Origin: Petaurus breviceps papuanus
Taxonomy: Eukaryota > Chordata > Mammalia > Diprotodontia > Petauridae
DNA length: 64,000 nucleotides
Assembly (NCBI GenBank): GCA_028583685.1
Contig: JAMXIF010000015.1
Location: 65,731,245-65,795,244 of the forward strand
Direction: 5' to 3'
The position numbers were made by a program, and so were the translations under genes. Shown one piece after another: positions 33,216-45,689 of the stretch; positions within the stretch are counted from its first letter, which is position 1; every line of letters starts with the position of its first letter. The notes under the pieces are model-generated. The model did not search any database and was not told where the DNA came from. It worked only from the letters and a program-made list of their open reading frames with translations.

Positions 33216-34155
33216 TAGTTCTGCCCTTTGCAAAATTTAAAAAGTGTTTTATGAATGTCAGTTATCATTAGTATATTAGATAGCATTTATATAATGCTTT
33301 AAGGTTTACAAAGCCCTATACATATATTATATTCTTATGGGTATTCTCATTATTCCCATTTTGTGGATCAGAAAAGTACTTTTTCTAATATTTCATTCAA
33401 TATTGTCATTTTTTGTTTTCTCTTTTAAATAAGGATCAGCAAAAATATTCCCAAAATATTTAGCTAATAAGTGCTACACATGGTCTTTAGTTAATATTTT
33501 ATGTATGAAGGAAAAGTAGAGATGAGAGTAGGGATTGTTTCTTTCTTAGAAACTTCTGTCCGTTTTTGTTTTATTCTCATTTTTGATGAAACTGAAATTT
33601 TAAGTCAGAGTATTAAGGATTTTTCTATTTAATGAAGTGATTGCATCCTTTCTACTTCCAAACATCGAAAAAAAATATATATCCTTCCAATCTCTCTGGA
33701 CATTATTGTTTGTTATTTAGCAACACTGCTTAGTTTGGAGATACCTTGATTCTAGTTGGAAATTCCTTTTTCACCACCAATAATCTTACTTTTTCTGGGC
33801 CCTGGTAATATTAAGTTCCACACACAGACACACCTGATTTTTTTTTATCCTTCCTCCTTTTCCTTTATTAAATGGCTCTTTTCAATCTGAAATTTTTTCC
33901 AAAGGTAGATTCTTATCAGTTTCACTTTTTTGGAGGATGAAAAACAATTTAATTTATACATCAAATGTTAATGCACGCTTAGTGAAAGATATACTCTTCC
34001 TTGAAAGATGTAGAGAAGGAAGAAAGGGGGAAAGGGAGGAAAGGAAGAAGGAAAAAAGAAAACCCATCACTATTGTCAGAGCACTGCTACATGAAATTAA
34101 CATCAGAATAATAAAATACTAACTTTCATAAAGATATGAGGCTTGAATTTTTCGA
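33216..34155. other. MIR fragment and unassigned sequence
   Basis: Positions 33260-33380 resemble a MIR-group piece (agcatttatataatgcttta, aggtttacaaagccctatac). The rest has no recognised feature. The short frame at 33937-34122 is a low-complexity basic stretch over a purine-rich tract. Confidence 0.4.
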
Positions 34156-34320
34156 ATCAAACAACAAGCATTTATTATATGCTTAGTATGGGACACAGAG
34201 TACGCTAGACACTGAGGATGTAAAGAAAAAAACTTAATAATCTCTGTCCTTCAAGAGGCTTTCATTCTCTCAGGGGATATAGATAGCAAATAATAAATTT
34301 ACCCTGATAAACTAATTCAT
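34156..34320 (+). repeat. L2-group 3' fragment
   Basis: The phrases caacaagcatttattatatg, cttagtatgggacacagagt, acactgaggatgtaaagaaa and tctctgtccttcaagaggct match the same terminal segment as at 19810 and 35640. Confidence 0.5.
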
Positions 34321-34559
34321 ATCCCAGAAACTACTGTAGAAAACTACTTCCTCAAGAAGTCTCGTGGAAGACTAGAATGTTTTGATTAAAAAAATTAGGG
34401 TTTTGTAGAATAGTAATTACAGCTTTCATCCTTACATTTGTGGCTGTAAACTACCTCCTGAAGCTGTGAACTACTTTGGCAGCTTTTACTATTAGTACTT
34501 AAAACAGGACATGTTGATTTAAAAAGTCATCCCCCCTTCCCTTCTTTCTTCTTTTTTCA

Positions 34560-34850
34560 TCTCTGTTTCTCTGTCTCTGTCTCTCTCTCTCTCTCTCTGT
34601 CCCTATATAAGCTTAATACTTTAGGAATTTATTTGTTGTTGCTCAGTTATGTCTGACTCTGTGACCCCATTTGGGGTTTTCTTGTCAGAGATATTGAAGT
34701 GGTTGGCCATTTTCTTCTCCAGCTCATTTTACAGATAAGGAAACTGAGGTAAACAGGTTAAGTGATTTGCTTAGGGTTTGCTTACTTAGACTTACACAAC
34801 TAGGGACTGAGTCCAGTTTTAAATTCAGATCTTATAATTATTCATTTTTA
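34560..34850 (+). repeat. (CT)n tract followed by a MAR1/RTE-type SINE
   Basis: A short CT microsatellite (34560-34600) precedes gttgttgctcagttatgtct, gactctgtgaccccatttgg, ggttttcttgtcagagatat, agataaggaaactgaggtaa. The same element type occurs at 47330-47555. The family name is from memory. Confidence 0.55.
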
Positions 34851-35635
34851 AGATTTTTAAAAATAGTTTACTCTGTATAGCAAACATTTGGTAAACTATG
34901 AACAAGAGCCACCCATACCTAGCATGAATGGGTTGTAGGAAACTCCTGAATCTATGAAATCACAGACCCATTTGAATAGTTTAGAGTGATGCAGGGTTGT
35001 GGCTCTGGAGTTCTTCAGCAGAAGTGAACAGAACAGAAACCTCTGACCCGGATTCCTGTGGTTCATCAAGATAGCCCCACAAAGCAAAGCAGGCTTGCCA
35101 GGCTGTATGGATGGGTGTAGTAAGTTGGTTTGTCACAAGTAGAGTACCTAGGATGTTGTTTGGGGAAAGAGAATATAGTACTGTTTTAGAGAAGACAGAC
35201 CTTTTTCCTTTGGAGATATCTATGTAATAGGATCTCCTAGTTTCTTTTACAAAGTTCTTAAGCATTTTCATTTGGTTTGAAAAATGTACTCATTTTTTAA
35301 AGCTGAGTCCTTCTGGCATTGTTTTATGCTAGAGTCCTTATCATTAAGCTAAGAGATCATGAGAATTTGCCCACAGCAAATAAACAGAGAAGGGAAGAAT
35401 CCCTTTATTAACAGCAAACACATAAACAACTACCCTTAAAAGGAAATAGAAGGAAGAGGAATAGTACATTATTTTTCTCATTAGGGTCATTTTTTTTCTC
35501 ATTAAACCTGAGCTGATTTCTTCTAGGTTCTGGGCCAGTGCTTGATTTTTTTATGGCTGATCCAACATTTAGGAAAAAATGTAGCTAAATAAATAGAACA
35601 AACTTACAAATAACAATTCAATGTTTACACGTTGA
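34851..35635. other. No recognised feature
   Basis: I find no element that I can identify. Two overlapping minus-strand frames (34896-35087 and 34981-35271) have no known motif. Confidence 0.4.
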
Positions 35636-35985
35636 TTAAATTAAACAAACATATAATAACTGCCTAACATGTAACAAGGCGCTGTGCCAAGGGCCAAAAA
35701 TACAAAGAAAAAAGAATTAGTCCCTGTCCCCATGGAGCTTACTTTTCTACTAGGGATGGGTGAAGTACAACAGACAGATAAGTAAATGTGAAATATATAT
35801 ATGAATATATATATGCATATATGTATATTTATGCACACATATACAGAGTAATTTCAAGAATGAAGAAATCCAGCAGCTGATGGGATAAGGAAAAGTGTCA
35901 TGGAGGGGCAGCCATTGAATTGAGCTTTGAAGGTAACAAGATATGAGGAGAGTTGAGAAGGAATAGCTCATAGGAACTCACAGAA
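35636..35985 (+). repeat. L2-group fragment with AT-rich tract
   Basis: The sequence taacatgtaacaaggcgctg, tgccaagggccaaaaataca, tccctgtccccatggagctt is the L2-group terminal type. It continues through a TA-rich tract (35790-35850) into ggggcagccattgaattgag, ctttgaaggtaac. Confidence 0.5.
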
Positions 35986-36849
35986 AACAGAAGATTGAAT
36001 TCCTTGTATGAAAAATATCAAGTGGGCCAATTGGTTGTACCATAGATTGTTTGCATAAAGCAGTGTAGGAAGGTGAGTTGAAATCAGATTGTCAATTGAC
36101 AGTTAAACTGTCAAACTGAGGAATTTGAGGACAAAAAGAGAACCAATGAAACTTTTTAAACAGGGTAGTGACATGGGCAGATCTTGTTTAATGTTCTATT
36201 TTGATCCAAAAGGAACTTGTCTCTTCAAAGATGGCCCATGCAATAAATATGAAATGCTTCATGAGACCATGAAACCATTTAACTTCTAGTATTAACATAC
36301 ATATTTAAAAATGAAGCATTGCAATGTAGTAACAGTTAGGTCAAAGAAATTAGGTGTTCCATTTCTGCCTCCCAACCCCCATCTGCTAAAGGAGATTAGG
36401 TTTATCAGCTCACATGGTAAAAATTCAAGTTTCAGTGATGCAAAAAAGCTCCCACGTTAATTCTTTTTTTTTTTTGGACTTTCTTTTTTTTTAAATTAAT
36501 TTGTTTGTTTCCTCTTACTTTACAGGATTTAATTCCACAATTTCTTGAGTTTTATATTTTGTCCCCCTCCCTCCCTTTCCCACCATGGCGGCATATAAGT
36601 CAAGTATAGGATCTGTAAATACTTTCACATTATACATTAGTCAGGTTATAAAGACAGATTATATCAGCTGGAACGAAAAAGGGTAAAGAGGACATAAAAC
36701 CAAATAAGAGAACGAAAAAGATCAGGTATTTTGTTTCCACCTGGATATAAACTCAGTTCTTTGTAGTTCTTTCTCTGGATGCACACATTTCTCTCTATCA
36801 TGAGTCTTTTGGAATTGATTTATATCATTGCATTGCTGAGAAGAGTCTT

Positions 36850-39800
36850 GGTCATCACAGATACGTTTTGTCTGTAATTGTGTACAATTTTCTCCTAGTT
36901 CTACTCTTCTCACTCAGCGTCATTTTGTATAAGACTCTCCAGGTAAATATGAAGACCGTCTGCTTCTCGTTTCTTATAGCACAATAGTATTTCATAACAT
37001 GCATATACCAAAATTTGTTCAGCCATTTCCCAATTGATGGACACCCCCTTAATTTCCAATTCTTTGCCACCACAAAAAAGAGCTGCTATAAACATGGGTC
37101 TTTCTCCCACAAGACTAGGAGTGGTATTGCTGCATCAAAGGGTATGAAAGTATTTATAGCCCTTTGGACATAATTCCAGATTGGTCTCCAGAAAGGCACA
37201 ACTCCACGACAAATGCGTTAGTGTTCCAATTTGCCCATATCCTCTCCAGCATTTATCGTTTTTCTGTTTTGTCATCTTAGCCAATCTGACTGGTGAGATG
37301 TGGTACCTCAGAGTTGTTTTGATTTGCATTTCTCTAATCACTAGTTATTTAGAGCATTTCTTCATGTTCTTATAGATATCTCTAATTTCTTTCTCTGAAA
37401 ACTGCCTGTTCCTATCTTTTAACCATTTATCAATTGGGGAATGATTTGTATTCTTATAAATTTGACTCAACCGTATATTTTAGAAATGAATCCTTTGTCA
37501 GAGACATAGTTTGTAAAGATTGTTTCCCAATTTCCCACCTCCCTCTTAATCTTGATTACATTGGCTTTGTACAGAAGCTTTTCAATTTCATGTTGTCAAA
37601 ATTCTCCATTTTACATTACACATAAATATTTAATTTAATTTAGGTAAAATTGTCATTTTTATTATATTAGTTCGACCCAGCCATGAGAAACTGATATTTT
37701 TCTAATTAGTTAGATCTGACTTTATTTGTGTGAAAAGTGTTTTGTAGTTGTGGTCATATAGGCCCTGGGTTTGTTTTGGCGGGTACATTCCCAAATATTT
37801 TATTATGTCTACAGTAACATTAAATAGGATTTTTCTTTCTATGTCTTGCTGTTGAATTTTATTGGAAATATAAGAATGCCAAGGATTTATGTGGGTTTAT
37901 TTTATATCCTGCAACTTTGACAAATTTATTTATTGTCTCAAGTAGTTTTTTACTTGATTCTGAGTGATAGCTTAGTCTCTTTGTTTAATTTGATTCCTTT
38001 GATTTCTTTTTCTTCTCTAATTGCTACTGCTAACCTTTCTAGTACCAGATTGAATAAGAGGGGTGACAGTGGACACCCTCGTTTCACCCCTGATATTATG
38101 GGATATGTTTCTGGTTTCGCCTCATTACATAAAATACTTGCTGATGGCTCTAAATAGAGGCTACCTGTTATTTTAAGGAAGGCTCCATTTATTCCTATAC
38201 TTTCTAATGTTTTTAATAGGAATGGATGTTGTATTTTGTCAAAAGCCTTTTCTTTATCTATTAAGATGATCATGTGGATTCTGCTACTTTTCCTGTTGAT
38301 ATGATCAATTATACTGATGGTTTTCCTAATATTAATTTAATCCTAATATTGCATTCCTGGAATAAATCCTACCTGATCAAAGTCTATTATTCTTGAGATA
38401 AATTGCTGTAGTCTTTTTGCTAGTATTTTATTTAGAATTTTTGCATCTATATTCATGAGACAGATTGGTCTATAATTTTCTTTCTCTGTTTTATCTCTTC
38501 CTGATTTAGGTGTCAGTACCATATTTGTGTCATAAAAAGAATTTGGTAGCACTCCTTCTTCACTAATTTTCCCAAATAGTTTGTAGAGTATTGTAATCAA
38601 TTGTTCTTTAAATGTTTCATAAAATTCACTAGTGAATCCATCTGGCCCTGTTGATTTTTTCCTAGGGAGCTGACTGATGGCTTGTTCAATTTCTTTTTCT
38701 GAGATGGTAATATTTAAGTAATTTACTTCCTCTTCAGTTAATCTGGGCAACTTGTGTGTTTGTAAATATCCATCCATTTCCCTAAGATTGTCAAATTATG
38801 TGCATGCATTTGGGAAAAATAATTTCTAATTATTGTTTTGATTTCCTCTTCATTGAAGGTAGATTCACCTTTTTCATTTTTGATACTTACAAGTTGGTTT
38901 TTGTCTTTCCTTTTTTTTTATTATATTGACTAAGGGTCTATCAATTTTGTTGTTTTGTTTTATTTATTAAGTCGGTTTTATTTATTAATTCAATAGTTTT
39001 CTTAATTTCAATTTTCTTAATCTCTCTTTGGTGTTCAATATTTCTAATTTAGTATTTAATTGGGGATTTTGAATTTGTTCTTTTTCAAGGTTTTCAATTG
39101 CATGCCTAATTTGTTGATCTCCCTTTTCTGTAATTTAATCATGTATGCACTCAGGGATATAAACTTCCCCTGAGAACTGCCTTTAATGTATCCCACAAAT
39201 TTTCATATGTTTTCTCATTATTACCATTCTCTTGAATAAAATTATTGATTGTTTCTGTAATTTCTTGTTTGACCCACTCATTCTTTAAGATGAAAATTTT
39301 AATTTCTAATTAATTTTTAGTCTGTCTTTCCCTGGCCCTTTATTGCATATAATTTTTATTGCATCATTGTCTGTGAAGGATATATTTAATATTTCTGCCT
39401 TGAGGATTTTATGCCCTAGAACATGGTCAGTTTTTGTGTATGTTCCATGAACACCTGAAGAGAAAGTATATTCCTTTTTATCCCCATTCAGTTTTCTCCA
39501 GAGATCTATCATACCTATCCTCTCTAAAATCCTATTCACCTCCTTAACTTCTTTCTTGTTTATTTTGAGGTTGGACTTATCAAGTTCAGAGAGGGGGAGA
39601 TTAAGGCCTCCCACTAGTATAGTTTTGCTCTATATTTCTTCCTCTAATTCCTTGTCCTTCTCTTCTAGGAATTTGGATGCTACACCACTTGGTGCGTATA
39701 TGTTAAATAATGATATTGCTTCATTCTCGATGGTGCCTTTTAAAAAGATATGGTTTCCTTCCTTATCTCTTTTAATTAGGTCAATTTTTGCTTTTGCTTT

Positions 39801-40060
39801 GAGATAAGGATTCCCTCCCTTGCTTTTTTCACTTTAGTTGAGGCATGATATATTTTATTCCAACCTTTTACCTTTATCCTGTGTGTATCCTTCTGTTTCA
39901 GATGTGTTTCTTGTAAACAGCATATTGTAGGATTATGATTTCTAATCCATTCTCTTATCCATCTCCATTTTATGGGAGAGTTCATTCCATTCATATTTAC
40001 ACTTATAATTGTTATCTGTTTCTTTCCCTCCATCTTATTCTCACCCTTCTTAATGTTCAT
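36850..40060 (-). pseudogene. L1 ORF2 remnant (endonuclease and reverse transcriptase)
   Basis: ORF2p of L1 nicks DNA and reverse transcribes element RNA at the nick. Visible pieces are the endonuclease N-terminus with SVNMNGMNSP and CCLQETHLK (39776-40060), the endonuclease C-terminal part (39306-39614, SFTDNDAIKI), and the RT fingers with [13 protein letters not shown] and [10 protein letters not shown] (38343-38777). RT palm pieces include [14 protein letters not shown] and [14 protein letters not shown] (37950-38273), and the C-terminal tail lies at 36855-37341. The segment that should hold the FADD catalytic box after KLSL is missing near 37945. Another gap, near 37620, joins the middle of the C-terminal region to its later part. 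Confidence 0.88.
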
Positions 40061-40509
40061 ATTCCCCCCCTTTTTCCCTTCCCCCCTTTAATAGTTTTCC
40101 TTTTGACCACCACCTCCCTCAGTGTTCCTTTTTCAGCTCCCCTGCTTTTTGTTTCCATTTGGTTGATTCTAGTTTTTAGCAAATCATTTTTGTTGGTTAA
40201 TTTTTTGTATTCCTTTTCCATATTATACACTTTTCTTTTTAGAGAGATGTTTTCCTCATTATAATGTTTTTCAAATTCTGCTATTTTCGTTTTGAGAGAA
40301 TTATTCATTTTGTCTTCTATCTCTCTCATTTTGCTTTCAAAGTTCCTTTTGATCTCGTCTAGGAGAGCCTTCTGTGCTTGGGATCCATTCCCTGTTGAAG
40401 TCTCAGCTGTGGGTGTGGAGTCCACATTGTCTCCCTCTGAGGTTGGTTCCTCCCTCTGAGGATAGTAGGACTCTAGAGTCTTTGTCTTTGTAGTCTGCTT
40501 TCTACCCAT
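40057..40509 (-). pseudogene. L1 ORF1 remnant, N-terminal and coiled-coil part
   Basis: The likely start is the ATG at 40509 (MGRKQTTKTKTLESYYPQRE). About 150 codons are open, with a K/E-rich coiled coil (FESKMREIEDKMNNSLKTKI, NDLLKTRINQMETK). The RNA-binding RRM and C-terminal domain expected of L1 ORF1p (usually 330-370 residues) are absent; the frame runs into ORF2-proximal sequence. An in-frame ATG at 40578 would add 23 residues, but the shorter start matches the family pattern better. Confidence 0.7.
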
Positions 40510-40868
40510 TTTGAGGCAGGGTCCTAGCCACACCCTTCCTCTAAGATCCCAAGCCTTTACTGTAGAGGGTTTTGCCATGGGGCAAGAGTTACTATGTTTT
40601 CAAGGTCAGAGGGGGGGTTTGGAGCAAGTGAAGTTCACTCTCTCATCCTGGTCTTTGGAGGTCCTGAAAGGGTTTTTTTTTTTTATTTCTGGGCTATGAG
40701 TTTGTAGCCCCAGGAGTATTTGCTGTCCAGTACAGGAGCCCCTGTATTTGCTTCTTACCTTGCTCTTTCCAGTTCTAGCCCTTAGTGGCCCTTGTGGTTG
40801 GTGGGAAGACTTGCCCTCCAAGTTGATCAGGCCCCTTCAGGGCCTACCTCTGCCCCACATCAATTCTT

Positions 40869-41890
40869 AAAAACACATACAAATTCAGAAGAAATATAAA
40901 TAGTATGAAAGAGGTTTTATAAAGAGTCATTTAGATTTTTATTTTCTCCTGTTATTTTCCATAGCTGGGTTTTTCAGCATGTATCTTTACCTTTTTCTGA
41001 CTTAGAAACTGGACAAATTATTCAGTTTCAAATATCTCCCAAATTTCTTTCTAATGAGAAGAGCTTTCTTTTTTATTTTATGGATTGAATGCTTTTTGCT
41101 ATCAAGAAAATTTTAACTTATGGTTTTTGGTAAAATGTGCTTTTTATTTTCTCAAATTTGTTAAAAGGCAAACAACAAACTTCTCACTCCTTAAATTTTT
41201 GATTGAATGGGGCCTTAGGTAGTACTTTTAGAAATGTGCTTAAACCTGAGCATATAGAAATGTCTTTTCACGCCTCCCTAAAAGACTAATTATATATTTT
41301 CACTGCTGGAATTTGGCAGGAGCTGAATTCAATGTAGTCTGAATAACCACTGCCCACTTTTTTTTTACTGTACCCCCTGCAAAGGGTATGGCTAGAAACT
41401 GTAATCCAGCAGCTATTAATAAAGTTCAGAATTCCAGGATGTTAGGGATCTTATACTTTCAGTGAATTAGAATGATGGTAAAGCACAACCAAAGAGCTAT
41501 CAGCAGTCGAGGGCCTAGATTAACACAATAACTTCAGTTAAATTCATTTTAAAGAGAATTTGTTTGTAGATGGACTGATGTGATAAATAAAGAGCAAATG
41601 AAAGTTCCTAAAATGTCCATCATACCATGGAAAACAAGGAATTATTAAAATGCTAATAGATTTTCTCTCCCTGCTATGTTCCTTTTCAGTAAATTCATTC
41701 CTATCCTCATTCTTTTTGTATCTAAACTCTATGTCTTTCTAGGGTGATAATTTATTTGTTCAGACCAGGCACTAATGATTTTAGAATCATTAGTTTGAAA
41801 GAGAACTCAGTAAATCAGATCCTCAGTTTCATTGTCTTCTACAAAATCTTCTGCTGTAGCTGAATTATTTCGGGGTCGTTAGGCAGGAGT
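40869..41890. other. No recognised feature
   Basis: About 1 kb of AT-rich sequence without an assignable repeat or exon. Confidence 0.4.
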
Positions 41891-41892
41891 GA

Positions 41893-42350
41893 ATGTTGGT
41901 TAGTTGTCCTTCATTCTTGAAGAGGACCAAATGGCATCACTACATTAGAGTAAAGTTAACAGTGTGTCTGCTCAGACTATATGAACTTGGAATGCTCTAC
42001 CACAGATTGGGCACAAATTGTCCATGTGAACATTTGGACTAGATTCTTTAAATTTGTGTATCTCTTGTTTCTTTTGAACTACTTTGACACTGCTTTGCTC
42101 ATAGAGCACAGCACCTTCTCTGATAAAGTCATGTTATCCTGGGCTGTCCTGTGCCAGTATCTCCCATGTCACACATTCAATCCAAAGTTCTTAAGAAAAA
42201 CCTTTAGAGAGTCTTTGTATTGCTTCTTCTGCCATCATGTGAGCACTTGCCTTGTGAGAGTTCTTAAAGTTTTTTCACGTTTGGCATTGAAACTAAACTA
42301 CCTTTCTTTACTGCCTATATTTTATTCCATATGATGTATCCACTTTAAAT
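41893..42350 (-). repeat. RTE-tailed SINE / RTE fragment (MAR4-like), minus strand
   Basis: It begins with gttgtccttcattcttgaag, aggaccaaatggcatcacta, the reverse of the end seen at 19340-19395. It continues with tctgataaagtcatgttatc, ctgggctgtcctgtgccag, tctcccatgtcacacattca, as in marsupial RTE-related repeats. The 117-codon frame at 41981-42334 is a by-product of this repeat. Confidence 0.65.
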
Positions 42351-42439
42351 AATATACAATAAATTTCCATTCATTATCCAGAATTGGTAATAGATAATCC
42401 TGGCTAAGTGAATATCTTGGTTAATTGGTACATATATTA

Positions 42440-43600
42440 ACATTAAAATTTTCAAACAAAGCCAATGTAACCAAGATTAAGAGGGAGGTGGGAAATTGGG
42501 ATAGAATCTTCATAACCTATGTCTCTAACAAGGGACTCATTTATAAAATATGCAGAGAAGTGAGTCAAATTTATAAGAATAAAAGTCATTCCCCAATTGA
42601 TAAATGGTCAAAGGATAGGAACAGGCAGTTTTCAGAGAAAGAAATTAAAGTTATCTATAAGCACATGAAGAAATGCTCTAATTACTACTGATTTGAGAAA
42701 TGCAAGTCAAAACAACTCTGAGGTACCACATCTCACCAGTCAGATTGGCTAAGATGAGAAAACAGAAAAATGACAAATGCTGGAGAGGATGTGGGCAAAC
42801 TGGAACACTAATGCATTGTTGGTGGAGTTGTGAACTGATCCAACCTTTCTGGAGAACAATCTGGAATTATGCCCAAAGGGCTATAAACACTTTCATACCC
42901 TTTGATCCAATAATACCACTCCTAGTCTTATATCCCAAAAAGATCATAGAAATGGGAGAAAGACCCATATGTACAAAAATGTTTTAGCAGCTCTTTTTGT
43001 GGTGGCAAAGAATTGGAAATTAAGGGGGTGCCCATCAATTGGGGAATGACTGAACAAGTTGTGGCATATGCATGTTATGGAATACTATTGTGCTATAATA
43101 AATGAGTAGCAGATGGTCTTCATGTTTACCTGGAGAGTCTTATACAAACTGATGCTGAGTGAGAAGAGTAGAACCAGGAGAAATTTGAACACAATTACAG
43201 ACACAACGTATGTGTGATGACCAACTTTGACAGACTGGACTCTTCTCAGCAATGTAGTGATATAAGTCAATCCCAAAAGACTCATGATGGAGAGAAATAT
43301 GTGCATCCAGAGAAAGAACTAGAAAGAACTGTTTGTATCCAGGTGGGAAAAAAATACCTGATCTTTTTTGTTCTCTTACTTGGCTTTATGTCCTCTTTAC
43401 CATTTTTCATTACAGCTGGTACAATACGTCCTTATAACCTGACTAATGTATAATGTGAAAGTATTTAGAGATCCTATACTTGACTATAAGCAGCCATGGG
43501 GGGGAGGTGAGGGAGGGGGATGAAATGTGAAATTCAAGGAATTGTGGAATGGAATCCTGTAAACTAAAAGGAAACAAATTAATAAAAAAAACCTTTTTTT
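42440..43600 (+). mobile_element. 5'-truncated L1 with ORF2 C-terminal remnant and 3' UTR
   Basis: Open pieces at 42425-42691 (QIYKNKSHSPIDKWSKDRNR) and 42700-42987 (TTLRYHISPVRLAKM; KCWRGCGQTGTLMHCWWSCE; WNYAQRAINTF) are the L1 ORF2 tail. The 3' UTR (gggaggtgagggagggggat, gaaattcaaggaattgtgga) and the tail aaattaataaaaaaa follow. It is close to the 3' end of the L1 at 36466-40853. Two open frames are separated by a stop, so it is inactive. Confidence 0.88.
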
Positions 43601-44427
43601 CAAAAAGTTTTAACAAAATATTAAACACAAACCACAGAGAGTTTTACTAAATAGGGAACTCTTAGAAGAGGAAACATCCTCTTATTATATAGAATGATTT
43701 GCCTAGAGGGGGACGGAGCCAAGATGGCGGAGTAGAAGCACGACCTTCCCGCGGCTCCGGCTTCCACCCTCCCCAATCCATGTAAAAAGGGGACTCTAAA
43801 CAAACTTTGGAGCTGCAGAACTCACAAAATGACACAGAGAAGCTAACCTCCCGCTGAGGATAGCCCGGCAGGCCAGCAGGAATCAGCCAGTGCAGCGCTC
43901 TGGGAGCCGAGCCTAGCACCACGCTGAGGCTTTAGCCCCAGGGTGGGTCTGACCAGCCGCCAGCCAGAGGGACTCCAGATCAGCAGCAGCTGTGGCTGTT
44001 TCCAGATTTATCAATACATAGATGCAAAGGACAAGGTGAGAGGCCAGTGCATTCTGGACTTTGGGACCCAGGAAGTGGGAGTGCGTGGCTTTTACCCCCT
44101 GGAGCGAGAAACTGCTGAGACACCAGCACAGCCTGCCAGCGCCACGTGGCGGCTTCAGCTCCTGGCCTACAGAGTGTAGGGGGACCAAGCACCAGTCTGA
44201 GGGGTCATCGCTCTTGCTTTAACCTGCTTGGATCTGGATTGCAGTCTAGGGTGGAGGTCCTGGGGTGTGTGTCCAGCTTGCCAGAGCGTGTGGAGACCTC
44301 AGAGAGGGCACCCATCTAATACCTCCGGCAGCTGAGAAAACCCCAACGTTTGGGACGAAAACTCCCCTGTCTGGTGGCAGAGTCCTACTGTGGCAAAAAG
44401 CCAAAAGTCAAATCATTGAGTGGTAAA

Positions 44428-45489
44428 ATGAGCAGGCAAAGGAAACAAAGCAGACAGAAGATTCCAACATTACACTCCTATTTTGGGGATAAGAAGGAGC
44501 AAGGCATGGAACAGGAGGAAAACAGTGAAGTCAAAACTCCTGCACCAAAAGCTTCAAAGGAAAATACAAGCTGGTTACAGGCCATAGAGGACCTTAAGAA
44601 GCAGATAAGAGAAGTGGAGGAAAAATTGGGAAGAGAAATGAGAACAATGCAAGAAAATTATGAAATGAGAGTCAACAGCCTGACTGAAGAAAATAATACC
44701 TTAAAAAACAGACTGACTCAAATGGCAAAGGAGGCTCAAAAAGGCAATGAGGAGAAGAATGACTTAAAAAGTCGAATTTGCCAGATGGAAAAAGAATCTC
44801 AAAAGCTCACTGAGGAGAATCATTGCTTCAGAATTAGATTGGAGCAAATGGAAGCTAATGACTTTATGAGAAATCAAGATGCTGTTAAACAGATCCAAAC
44901 AAATGAAAGAATAGAAGGCAATGAGAAATATCTCATGGGAAAAACCACTGACCTGGAAAATAGATCCAGGAGAGATAATTTAAAAATTATTGGACTGCCT
45001 GAGAGCCATGACCAAAGTAAGAGCCTGGAAAGCATCCTCCAGGAAGTTCTCAAAGAAAACTGCCCTGATATTTTAGAACCAGAGGGCAAAATAAAGGTTG
45101 AAAGAATCCATCAATCACCTCCTGAAAAAGATCCCCAAAAGAAAACTCCTAGGAATATTATAGCCAGGTTCCGGAATTCCCAGATTAAGGAGAGAATATT
45201 ACAAGCAGCCAGGAAGAAACAATTTGAATATTGTGGAAACACAATCAGGATAACCCAGGATCTGGCAGCTTCTACACTGAGGGATCGAAGGGCCTGGAAT
45301 GTCATATTCTGGAAGTCAAGGGAGCTGGGATTAAAACCAAGAGTCACCTACCCAGCAAAACTGAGTATCATGTTTCAGGGGAAAATATGGTCATTCAGTG
45401 GAATACAGGACTTTCAAGCATTCTTGCTGAAAAAACCAGAGTTGAATAGAAAATTTGACATTCAGATACAAGAAGCAAGAGAAGCATGA
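44428..45489 (+). CDS. HAL1 ORF1 protein (L1 ORF1p-like), apparently intact
   Basis: A 353-codon frame has no interruption. The family protein is a trimeric RNA-binding chaperone that packages element RNA into cytoplasmic particles. Visible parts: basic N-terminus (1-20); long coiled coil at about 50-150, with leucines and glutamines in heptads (LTQMAKEAQ..., IRLEQMEAND); the conserved LENRSRRDNLKIIGLPES at 176-193, leading into an RRM to about 246; and a C-terminal domain with IARFRNSQIKERILQAARKK (245-264), ITQDLAASTLRDRRAW (275-290) and GLKPRVTYPAKLSI (301-314). The length fits L1 ORF1p (about 340-370). I chose ATG 44428 because the same ATG starts ORF1 in the copies at 12613, 47816 and 52306; an upstream in-frame ATG at 44350 lies in 5' UTR sequence. 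No ORF2 follows. Confidence 0.9.
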   Translation: MSRQRKQSRQKIPTLHSYFGDKKEQGMEQEENSEVKTPAPKASKENTSWLQAIEDLKKQIREVEEKLGREMRTMQENYEMRVNSLTEENNTLKNRLTQMAKEAQKGNEEKNDLKSRICQMEKESQKLTEENHCFRIRLEQMEANDFMRNQDAVKQIQTNERIEGNEKYLMGKTTDLENRSRRDNLKIIGLPESHDQSKSLESILQEVLKENCPDILEPEGKIKVERIHQSPPEKDPQKKTPRNIIARFRNSQIKERILQAARKKQFEYCGNTIRITQDLAASTLRDRRAWNVIFWKSRELGLKPRVTYPAKLSIMFQGKIWSFSGIQDFQAFLLKKPELNRKFDIQIQEAREA

Positions 45490-45541
45490 GAAGGTAAACA
45501 GGGAAAAGAAATCATAAGGAACTTATCAAAGTTGAACTATT

Positions 45542-45689
45542 TTTTTTAAACAATCGGGGTTGAGTGGCTTGTTCGGGGTTGCATGGCCAGTTGTTGTTTC
45601 TGGGTGTGGTGCTGAGTGTCTGGGCCTGGATTTGATCTGGGTCGTCCCGGCACTGGAGCCAGTGCTCTTGCTCATTGAGCCACCTGGCC
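45542..45689 (-). mobile_element. Right-type SINE monomer, minus strand
   Basis: The minus strand begins ggccaggtggctcaatgagc and has the right-monomer body caccacacccagaaacaac. It is flanked by a perfect 14-bp duplication, aaagttgaactatt (45528-45541 and 45690-45703). It is inserted 50 bp after the HAL1 ORF1 stop. CpG-derived TG changes are frequent on the plus strand (gggttgcatggcc, gggttgagtgg). Confidence 0.9.

Larger units (their letters stand above)
36466..40853 (-). mobile_element. L1 LINE with both ends present, internally deleted and inactive
   Basis: The minus strand carries, in order, a 5' UTR (40853-40510), a shortened ORF1, an ORF2 (about 40060-36850) and a 3' UTR with A-rich tail at 36466. 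A 15-bp duplication with two mismatches flanks it: cccacgttaattctt (36451-36465) and cccacatcaattctt (40854-40868). The length is 4.4 kb against 6-7 kb for a complete L1, so the shortening is internal. It is the most complete ORF2 in the window but is interrupted by frameshifts and deletions. Confidence 0.9.

Noticed and set aside
41981-42334. 117-codon open frame as a possible gene
   Set aside because: It is antisense to or within an RTE-related repeat.
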